64,000 nucleotides of DNA from assembly GCA_965242745.1 (NCBI GenBank), contig CBDETG010000107.1, positions 62,001-126,000 on the forward strand, written 5' to 3'. The stretch is from JABAAI01 sp965242745. GTDB lineage: Bacteria > Spirochaetota > Leptospiria > Leptospirales > Leptonemataceae. The notes beneath the pieces are model-generated. The model did not search any database, had not been told where the DNA came from, and worked only from the letters and a program-made list of their open reading frames with translations. How positions within the stretch are numbered: the stretch's first letter is position 1; every line of letters begins with the position of its first letter. The position numbers and the translations under genes are program-made. Below, in pieces: positions 53,826 through 59,765 of this stretch.

Positions 53826-54025
53826 CTGTACATACCAGAACAATCCAGTGCAAGGCATAGGCATTGCGTCACGAGCACACGAGGTGCGAGAGTCTGGCGC
53901 TAAAGCAGGGCTGGCAATACGGATATGGTTTTTTCTGGAGCTGTACATATCAGAACAATCCAGTGCAAGGCATAGGCATTGCGTCACGAGCACACGAGGT
54001 GCGAGAGTCTGGCGCTAAGGCAGGG
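53826..54025 (+). repeat. 85-bp direct repeat, two copies (53826-53910, 53941-54025)
   Basis: Unit starts CTGTACATACCAGAACAATC and ends GTCTGGCGCTAAAGCAGGG, differing at two positions. Contains GGCATAGGCATTG, found inverted twice just downstream. The 30-base interval between copies is unique. No protein or RNA family recognised. Confidence 0.8.
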
Positions 54026-54206
54026 AGGCCGTTTGCGCCAGACCAATGCCTATGCCTTGCCGTGTCGTTTGCGCCAGACCAATGCCTATGATTTGCCGCT
54101 ATGTCACATTGGGCGCAGTTAGCAAAACCAACGCTGCTTATTACAACCACGCCAGACGCCGCTTATTACAATACCCTCGTTTTTTGTAAATTCACATTGC
54201 ATGCTA

Positions 54207-54371
54207 AAGAGCTGGTCTCAAAACTAGGATCTTGCGACACAGGAGGTGTCGCCATTTGGCTGACGACGACCAGAATGGTCGAAGGAAGCCAAATGTAAGC
54301 AATTTTAGGGTCTCCCTAAAATTGCGTCTGTCTCAAAAATACATGGATGTATTTTTGAGACCAGTTCTAAA
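54207..54371 (+). repeat. Hairpin repeat copy d, bounded by inverted ends
   Basis: Left AGAGCTGGTCTCAAAAC and right (read inward) AGAACTGGTCTCAAAAATA are inverted repeats. Between them stand perfect hairpins: GCGACAC/GTGTCGC, CATTTGGCT/AGCCAAATG, GCAATTTTAGGG/CCCTAAAATTGC, and AAAAATACAT/ATGTATTTTT. Looks like a complete, MITE-like mosaic element of about 165 bases. Confidence 0.7.
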
Positions 54372-54431
54372 GAGTATAAAATAAGATAGCAGAATGTCTG
54401 AGCGCATAAACCTTAAGCTTGATCAATTCTT

Positions 54432-54482
54432 CCATTTTTCCTATCCTTAATAATATATATAAGATAGGAAAAATGCTAGCAG
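54432..54482 (+). mobile_element. Small palindromic insert in Rpn paralogue 1
   Basis: About 47 extra bases relative to the paralogue, centred on an 11-bp inverted repeat TTTTTCCTATC ... GATAGGAAAAA separated by an AT-rich loop. It introduces a stop and a frameshift. Boundaries are uncertain by a few bases. Confidence 0.55.
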
Positions 54483-55130
54483 CGAGAGTGCGCTACTTTC
54501 TTCCCGCCCTTCGGCTATGAGGTCCAAAGCGAGTATGAGCTAAGCACAGTAACAAAGCGCATCGATGTTGTGGTCCTGCGCAAGAGCCATATACCTCCCC
54601 TTGCAAAGCTGGAGCTCTTCCATTACTTTTCTGATCACAATCTGCTCAGCTACAAGTCCTTTCAAGATCACTTCCAGCTGCGTGATATCCACGACTGTAT
54701 GATCTACTACTACCACTATCTCCAGCTTAACCCAGAGGCCTGCAGAGACAATCTCACTGTGACCTTGCTGCTTTCGAAAAGGCCGCGTAAATTTCTGTCT
54801 GAGTATGGAGGCGCTGTAGAGGAAATTGCGCAGGGCGTTTATGTAATAGAAAATCCCATCATCCATATGCGCGTAATCAATATCGAGGCCGTGGAGCTGA
54901 GCAGCGCCGACAGTATGTTTTTGACAGCCTTTAGTAAAGACCTTGCTCGTCTAAAAGAGACACAGAGGAGTTTTGCAAGGCAGGCTTTTACTACAAACAA
55001 AAAAGTGCTTGCTAATTTGAGACAGGCCTTGCAAGCTAGGTTAGCTATTTTCGAAGGAGAAGTAGACATGGGAGCCGTAGCAGATATAACCGAATATGTG
55101 ATGCCAGCGATACGAAAGGCAGAAAATCGA

Positions 55131-55382
55131 GGTAGACAGGAAGGTATAGAGAAAGGTATAGAGAAAGGTATAGAGAAAGGCATAGAGAAAGGTATAGAGA
55201 AAGGCAGACAGGAAGGTAGACAGGAAGGTAGACAGGAAGGCAGACAGGAAGGTAGACAGGAAGGTAGACAGGAAGGCAGACAGGAAGGCAGACAGGAAGG
55301 CAGACAGGAAGGCAGACAGGAAGGCAGACAGGAAGGCAGACAGGAAGGCAGACAGGAAGGCAGACAGGAAGGCAGACAGGAA
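55131..55382 (+). repeat. 12-bp tandem repeat in Rpn paralogue 1 (21 units)
   Basis: Units of GGCAGACAGGAA and GGTATAGAGAAA encode one GRQE, five GIEK and fifteen GRQE. Paralogue 2 has seven units. Because the unit is 12 bases, copy-number change keeps the frame. Confidence 0.9.
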
Positions 55383-55549
55383 GGCTTAGAGAAAGGTCAT
55401 GAAGAAGTTGCGCATGCTATGCTAAGAGCAGGCTTTCACGTTACTGACATTGCCAAGGTGACGAAGCTCTCCACCAGCAAGGTAAAGCAGCTCCTGTCCC
55501 GGCTTTAGCATGGCTAGCGCAGCTACATGCGAGCTATGCAACAAGGCCC

Positions 55550-55609
55550 ATGGAAAAACTGATTCACAGCTACGAAGATCCGCAAGTTGGGCGGCGGGAG
55601 AGGGAGTGA
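55550..55609 (+). pseudogene. 5' fragment of a type III mod gene, copy 1
   Basis: ATGGAAAAACTGATTCACAG encodes MEKLIHSYEDPQ and stops after 19 codons. The same first nine residues begin the mod gene at 59766 (MEKLIHSYEHQ). A second fragment is at 58547. Confidence 0.65.
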
Positions 55610-55681
55610 AAAATATAAAACTTTCTGCACGCATTTACAAGCGTAGGAATATATGCAAATACCGATAGATAAAGTACGTTT

Positions 55682-56191
55682 ATGGAAATTGACTTTCAAG
55701 AGCTCATTGCATTACCCAAAAAGATAATCGAAAAGAATATTTTGTTAGAAGAAAAAAATATTGAATATAAATACCCTTTTGTAAAAAAATATTATTTGCG
55801 CTCTGAAGACAAAAATCAGTTTTCATTTTTGCTCGCTGTAAAACAAAGCGCAAAAAAGGCTATGAAGCTTAGCTTGCATCACATGGAAGATCGCGCTAAT
55901 TATGGGCTTTTGCGGGTAGATTATGGCGGCAGACACAAAAACCCTGTAGAAATAAATCAACATGTGCCGGAAAAATTCAAACCTTATGCCGGGTCATTGT
56001 TGGATAAAGCCCATATTCATTATAGCGTAAAAGGGTATAAGAATTTGGCGTGGGCTATTCCTTTAGATGATGACCCCTTCCCCATTAAAGATATTGGCTT
56101 AGCTGGAAGCATTGCTGAGGCTTTTCAAGAGTTTTGTAATAGTATCAATGTAAAAACAAAAATTAGAATGCAAAAGGAAATATTTCAATGA
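55682..56191 (+). CDS. Hypothetical protein of a coupled accessory pair (DUF6978-like)
   Basis: 169 residues (MEIDFQELIALPKKIIEKN...). The centre FSFLLAVKQSAKKAMKLSLHHMEDR and NYGLLRVDYGGRHKNPVEIN, then AHIHYSVKGY, resembles the small family I recall as DUF6978, often found next to DUF1828 genes. Its stop overlaps the next start by four bases (ATGA). AT-rich relative to its surroundings, suggesting recent arrival. Likely half of a toxin-antitoxin or defence pair; function unproven. Confidence 0.6.
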   Translation: MEIDFQELIALPKKIIEKNILLEEKNIEYKYPFVKKYYLRSEDKNQFSFLLAVKQSAKKAMKLSLHHMEDRANYGLLRVDYGGRHKNPVEINQHVPEKFKPYAGSLLDKAHIHYSVKGYKNLAWAIPLDDDPFPIKDIGLAGSIAEAFQEFCNSINVKTKIRMQKEIFQ

Positions 56192-56980
56192 GCTGGCTGA
56201 AAACTTATATAGATCAATATTATCAATTTCTAAAAGAACAAACTCTACTAGAAGAAAATGAGATAAGTGGCTGGACAGAAATAAAAACGCCTTACATAGG
56301 GATATTCAATGATGGAATTGATATTTATGCTAAAAAAGAAAATGGAAAGATCATGCTATCAGATGATGGTCAAACATTACATAATCTTGAACTTAGTGGC
56401 GTGGGAAGTCAATCGCACGTCAAGAAGAAAAGAACTTTTAGATCAAATCCTTGTCAATTATGGAGTAAAACTAAAAGCTAATGAACTAGTAGCAGAAGCA
56501 AATGGGAAAAACTTTGCACAGCGAAAGCATGACATACTTTCAGCTATTGCGGAAGCTAACGATTTGTATTTTTTGGCAAAACATACAGTAGCTTCGGTTT
56601 TTCGAGATGATGTTAAGGGTTTTTTAGACGACCATGAAATAATTTATACTCCTCATTTTCTAGCTAAAGGAAGCACTGGGATAGAATTTGCTTTTGATTT
56701 TCAAATTGCCTATCCAGAAACAGAAATTGTGATCAAACCGTTTAATAATCTTACTAAAATGAACCTTCCACATTTCCTTTTTACATGGGAAGATATAAAA
56801 GTCATTCGAGAAAAACAGAGTGGCAAAAACGTAAATGGCCTGGCTATAATCAATGATAACGATGGAGAGCAGAGTGAGAAAGAGGAATATATAAACTTAA
56901 TCTCAAGCAAGGGGGCAGATTATATATTCTGGAGTCAGCGGTATATTCCTGATAATATCAATAAGCTAAAAGCAGCTTAA
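56188..56980 (+). pseudogene. DUF1828/DUF1829 protein with a frameshift
   Basis: The first frame (MSWLKTYIDQYYQFL, then GIFNDGIDIYAKKENGKIMLSDDGQT) is the DUF1828 domain up to about 56400. It then goes out of frame at GTGGCGTGGGAAG; the other frame supplies SRRKELLDQILVNYGVKL, the rest of DUF1828, followed by a DUF1829-type C-terminal domain to 56980. One frameshift separates the halves. It could be a sequencing error, a real inactivation, or less likely programmed slippage. Coupled to the upstream gene by ATGA overlap. Confidence 0.65.
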
Positions 56981-57605
56981 ACCCCCTCCCCCCTCACCTC
57001 ACCCCCCGCAAAGCTGAAATTGTCACAATAGTAATATATAATTCCGCCAAAGTCAAGCTGCAAAATCAGCTTTACAGATATGCGCCCTATCGCAATATGC
57101 GGAGGTTCCCGCGCTGCTCTTGCAAAGCTCTATAGAGCCGGTCTCAAAACTAGGCTCTTGCGGCACAGGCAGTGTGCCCATGCGCTCTGCGCTTCTGGCG
57201 CCATAAAGCTTGCCTCAGGCAAATCATTGGCATTGGTCTAGTATGCAGCGAATACTAAAGGCCTGCGACTCTGAGCGCCGCCGCTAACACGACATAATAC
57301 AGCTCCCAGACTCCGCTTATTACAACACCGCCGCCGTCATGAAAAGCAACGCTGCATTATTCCCAATTCTGCCTACTCCCCGGGCGCCATCGTCATCACT
57401 TCCCCCGCCGCCTATCCCCAACGCCGCTTATTACAATGCCCTCGTTTTTTGTAAATTCACATTGCACGCTAAAGAGCATAGAATAAGATAGCAGAATGTC
57501 ACAGCGCATAAGTCTTAAGCTTGATCAGAAACAAGAGTCCGTTGCTTGCTTCTGGCTTTTGTAAATTCACATTGCACACTAAAGAGCATAGAATAAGATA
57601 GCAGA
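56981..57605. other. Repeat region between the first cargo pair and Rpn paralogue 2
   Basis: Holds the slot-end sequence CCCGCGCTGCTCTTGCAAAG (57108-57131), dispersed repeat copy e (57133-57175), CGCTTATTACAAC motifs, and two copies of the Rpn leader TTTTGTAAATTCACATTGCA (near 57446 and 57557). The first leader is followed by a start and 13 Rpn codons (57497) that then stop being Rpn-like; the second leads into the intact gene. Confidence 0.6.
57133..57175 (+). repeat. Dispersed hairpin repeat, copy e
   Basis: AGAGCCGGTCTCAAAACTA then GGCTCTTGCGGCACAGGC, followed by a decayed ATAAA-loop hairpin near 57208 (GGCGCCATAAAGCTTGCC). Confidence 0.65.
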
Positions 57606-58505
57606 ATGTCACAGCGCATAAACCTTAAGCTTGATCAATTTTTTAAACGAGAGTGCGCTACTTTCTTCCCGCCCTTCGGCTATGAGGTCCAAAGCGAGTA
57701 TGAGCTAAGCACAGTAACAAAGCGCATCGATGTTGTGGTCCTGCGCAAGAGCCATATACGCCCCCTTGCAAAGCTGGAGCTCTTCCATTACTTTTCTGAT
57801 CACAATCTTCTCAGCTACAAGTCCTATAAAGATCACTTCCAGCTGCGCGATATCCATGACTGTATGATCTACTACTACCACTATCTCCAGCTTAACCCAG
57901 AGGCCTACAGAGACAATCTCACTGTGACCTTGCTGCTTTCGAAAAGGCCGCGTAAATTTCTGTCTGAGTATGGAGGCGCTGTAGAGGAAATTGCGCAGGG
58001 CGTTTATGTAATAGAAAATCCCATCATCCATATGCGTGTAATCAATATCGAGGCCGTGGAGCTGAGCAGCGCCGACAGTATGTTTTTGACAGCTTTTTGT
58101 AAAGACCTTGCTCGTCTAAAGGAGACACAGAGGCGTTTTGCAAGGCAGGCTTTTACTACAAACAAAAAAGTGCTTGCTAATTTGAGACAGGCCTTGCAAG
58201 CTAGGTTAGCTATTTTCGAAGGAGAAGTAGACATGGGAGCCGTAGCAGATATAACCGAATATGTGATGCCAGCGATACGAAAGGCAGAAAATCGAGGTAT
58301 AGAGGAAGGCAGACAGGAAGGCAGACAGGAAGGTAGACAGGAAGGTAGACAGGAAGGCAGACAGGAAGGCAGACAGGAAGGCTTAGAGAAAGGTCATGAA
58401 GAAGTTGCGCATGCTATGCTAAGAGCAGGCTTTCACGTTACTGACATTGCCAAGGTGACGAAGCTCTCCACCAGCAAGGTCAAACAGATCCTGTCCCGGC
58501 TTTAG
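57606..58505 (+). CDS. Rpn-family recombination-promoting nuclease, intact paralogue 2
   Basis: 299 residues from ATG 57606 (MSQRINLKLDQFFKREC). The PD-(D/E)XK-type core is at about residues 38-60 (KRIDVVVLRKSHIRPLAKLELF), followed by a helical central part, seven 4-residue repeats (GIEE, six GRQE) and the C-terminal MLRAGFHVTDIAKVTKLSTS typical of Rpn/YhgA-like proteins. These nucleases act in RecA-independent recombination, and some in phage defence. Near-identical in DNA to paralogue 1, with fewer repeats. It is followed by a mod-gene 5' fragment just as paralogue 1 is. Confidence 0.82.
   Translation: MSQRINLKLDQFFKRECATFFPPFGYEVQSEYELSTVTKRIDVVVLRKSHIRPLAKLELFHYFSDHNLLSYKSYKDHFQLRDIHDCMIYYYHYLQLNPEAYRDNLTVTLLLSKRPRKFLSEYGGAVEEIAQGVYVIENPIIHMRVINIEAVELSSADSMFLTAFCKDLARLKETQRRFARQAFTTNKKVLANLRQALQARLAIFEGEVDMGAVADITEYVMPAIRKAENRGIEEGRQEGRQEGRQEGRQEGRQEGRQEGLEKGHEEVAHAMLRAGFHVTDIAKVTKLSTSKVKQILSRL
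58296..58379 (+). repeat. 12-bp tandem repeat in Rpn paralogue 2 (7 units)
   Basis: Units of GGCAGACAGGAA, the first being GGTATAGAGGAA. Compare 21 units in paralogue 1. Confidence 0.9.
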
Positions 58506-58546
58506 CATGGCTAGCGCAGCTACATGCGAGCTATGCAACAAGGCCC

Positions 58547-58606
58547 ATGGAAAAACTGATTCACAGCTACGAAGATCCGCAAGCGGGGCGGCGTGAGAGG
58601 GAATGA
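58547..58606 (+). pseudogene. 5' fragment of a type III mod gene, copy 2
   Basis: MEKLIHSYEDPQAGRRERE then stop, same as the fragment at 55550 apart from a few bases. Confidence 0.65.
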
Positions 58607-58613
58607 AAAAATA

Positions 58614-58643
58614 TTGACAGGTAAAAAGCAGTTATGCTATAAG
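58614..58643 (+). promoter_or_regulatory. Promoter of the small-protein pair
   Basis: TTGACA, 18-base spacer, TATAAG; the start of the 56-residue ORF follows 7 bases later, so the mRNA may be nearly leaderless. The same promoter sequence recurs at 59385-59414 (TTGACA, 18 bases, TATGGG). Confidence 0.6.
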
Positions 58644-58649
58644 TAGCGC

Positions 58650-58820
58650 ATGAACAAGAAGGAACACATAAGGAAGCCTTTAAGGTCAAGTTATGCTCCA
58701 TCGCGTATAGCTCCTATTGTTGAAGTAGTTTTGAAGATGGAAGAAATGGAAAGAGAAATGGAAAAAGAAAATTCATCTCAAAGTACAAAATCGCAAAATA
58801 ATATAGAGAGCGCGCCTTAA
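58650..58820 (+). CDS. Small protein of an accessory pair, copy 1
   Basis: 56 residues (MNKKEHIRKPLRSSYAPSRIAPIVEVV...), highly charged, helical. No family recognised. A near-copy is at 59421, and both are followed by the same start of a membrane protein, so it is probably a two-gene unit. Conservation of reading frame between the copies (many substitutions, none breaking the frame) supports real coding. Could be an antitoxin-like partner; inference only. Confidence 0.55.
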   Translation: MNKKEHIRKPLRSSYAPSRIAPIVEVVLKMEEMEREMEKENSSQSTKSQNNIESAP

Positions 58821-58845
58821 AGATAAGCAAAACTGCCTTATTGCT

Positions 58846-59286
58846 TTGGATAGTAACTTGCAAATCATCATTGATGCCTTGCAACTCATAGTAACGCTTG
58901 GCGCGGTTGCACTGGCCTGGAGGCAGTTAGCGCGTTTTAGAAGGACGCATTCCATGGAGATTGCTCTTAGTTTAGAGCGTGAAATTACAAAAAGAGAAGA
59001 AAAGCTATTTGAGCTTACAATTCAAATTCAATCATTTACAAACAAGACCAACGTTGAGGCTGATAGAAAAAAAATCTTTGAGGAATTCCAATACCAGCAA
59101 AAAATTTATGCGGATGCGGTTGATAAACTTTGCCTCGCTATTTTGAACAAATACATAGAAGGACGGCTTTGGCGGCGAGAGTATAAAGCAATTATATCTG
59201 ATATTCGTGATATGCTGGGTGCAGGTATAACAAAAAATGAGTACCCGAACATTCATGCCTTGCACACAAAATGGTCATCCAGGTGA
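58846..59286 (+). CDS. Membrane-anchored coiled protein of an accessory pair
   Basis: 146 residues from a TTG (LDSNLQIIIDALQLIVTLGAVALAWRQLARF); no ATG is available upstream in frame. One N-terminal span is followed by a long charged helical region (LEREITKREEKLFELTIQIQ), the layout of DUF4760-like proteins, which are unnamed in function. 25 bases after the 56-residue ORF. AT-rich. Paired genes of this kind are common in defence or toxin-antitoxin sites. Confidence 0.55.
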   Translation: MDSNLQIIIDALQLIVTLGAVALAWRQLARFRRTHSMEIALSLEREITKREEKLFELTIQIQSFTNKTNVEADRKKIFEEFQYQQKIYADAVDKLCLAILNKYIEGRLWRREYKAIISDIRDMLGAGITKNEYPNIHALHTKWSSR

Positions 59287-59384
59287 CTGCTGTAAAAGTC
59301 ATTCGATGAGCTGACGGGCGCCCCCGCGCTTCTCTTGCAAAGCTCTGATAAATTGAAATAGCAGGGAGAGGGAATGAAAAAATA

Positions 59385-59414
59385 TTGACAGGTAAAAAGC
59401 AGTTATGCTATGGG
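59385..59414 (+). promoter_or_regulatory. Duplicate promoter of the second small-protein copy
   Basis: TTGACA, 18-base spacer, TATGGG, inside a stretch (AATGAAAAAATATTGACAGG) repeated from 58603. Confidence 0.5.
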
Positions 59415-59420
59415 TAATAC

Positions 59421-59591
59421 ATGGACAAGAAGGAAACGATAGAAGAGACTTTCAGGGAGAGTTATACTCCATCGCGCATTGACCCTATTGTTAAAGCAGC
59501 TTTGAAGATGAAAGAAATGGAAAGAGAAATGGCAAAAGAAAATTCATCTCAAAATACAAAATCGCAAAACAATAGCAAGAGCACGCCTTAG
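59421..59591 (+). CDS. Small protein of an accessory pair, copy 2
   Basis: 56 residues (MDKKETIEETFRESYTPSRIDP...), about three quarters identical to the ORF at 58650, the same length and stop position. It is followed by only the first ~22 codons of the membrane-protein partner. Confidence 0.5.
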   Translation: MDKKETIEETFRESYTPSRIDPIVKAALKMKEMEREMAKENSSQNTKSQNNSKSTP

Positions 59592-59617
59592 AGATACCTC
59601 AATACTGCCTTATTGCT

Positions 59618-59682
59618 TTGGATAGTAACCTGCAAATCATCATTGATGCCTTGCAACTCATAGTAACGCTTGGCGCGATTCC
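59618..59682 (+). pseudogene. Truncated start of the membrane-protein partner, copy 2
   Basis: TTGGATAGTAACCTGCAAAT and the following codons match 58846 onward, up to LIVTLGAI, then the similarity ends at the slot-end region containing the palindrome GCATATTGCAATATGC (59683-59698). Confidence 0.6.
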
Positions 59683-59765
59683 GCATATTGCAATATGCGC
59701 AGTAGCTAAGCTGCGGCGCTTTCCGCGCTGCTCTTGCAAGGCTCTGTAAGAGCCACTTCTAATAA

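Larger units (their letters stand above)
53430..54392. other. Repeat-rich, partly GC-rich non-coding stretch before the Rpn genes
   Basis: Holds two copies of the dispersed hairpin repeat, the 85-base direct repeats, tandem copies of GGCCCGCGGCGGGGGTTTCT-like sequence (53700-53800), GTTTGCGCCAGACCAATGCC twice near 54030-54080 (inverted relative to the 85-base repeat core), and CGCCGCTTATTACAA motifs facing a TTGTAATAAGCGGCG at about 53684. Open frames across it are repeat artefacts. Confidence 0.6.
54393..55508 (+). pseudogene. Rpn-family nuclease paralogue 1, disrupted by a small hairpin insert
   Basis: The start MSERINLKLDQFF (54393) matches the intact paralogue at 57606, then a stop appears in a ~47-base insert (about 54432-54482) whose centre is TTTTTCCTATC/GATAGGAAAAA. 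After it the homologous frame resumes (ECATFFPPFGYEVQSEYELS) out of frame with the start. From a GTG at 54570 the remainder is open for 312 codons: the PD-(D/E)XK-like core (KRIDVVVLRKSHIPPLAKLE), a long run of GRQE/GIEK repeats, and the C-terminal MLRAGFHVTDIAKVTKLSTS. Rpn proteins are recombination-promoting nucleases. An N-terminally cut product is possible but unlikely to be active. Confidence 0.75.

Noticed and set aside
53826..54025. CRISPR or integron attC array
   Set aside because: Only two 85-bp copies, no regular spacers, no cas or integrase gene nearby.
53565..54150. Several open frames in the repeat region (up to 142 codons)
   Set aside because: They consist of the direct repeats read in various frames; amino-acid pattern simply mirrors the DNA repeats.
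55131..55382. CRISPR-like array
   Set aside because: The 12-bp units are contiguous without spacers and encode in-frame GRQE/GIEK residues of the Rpn protein.
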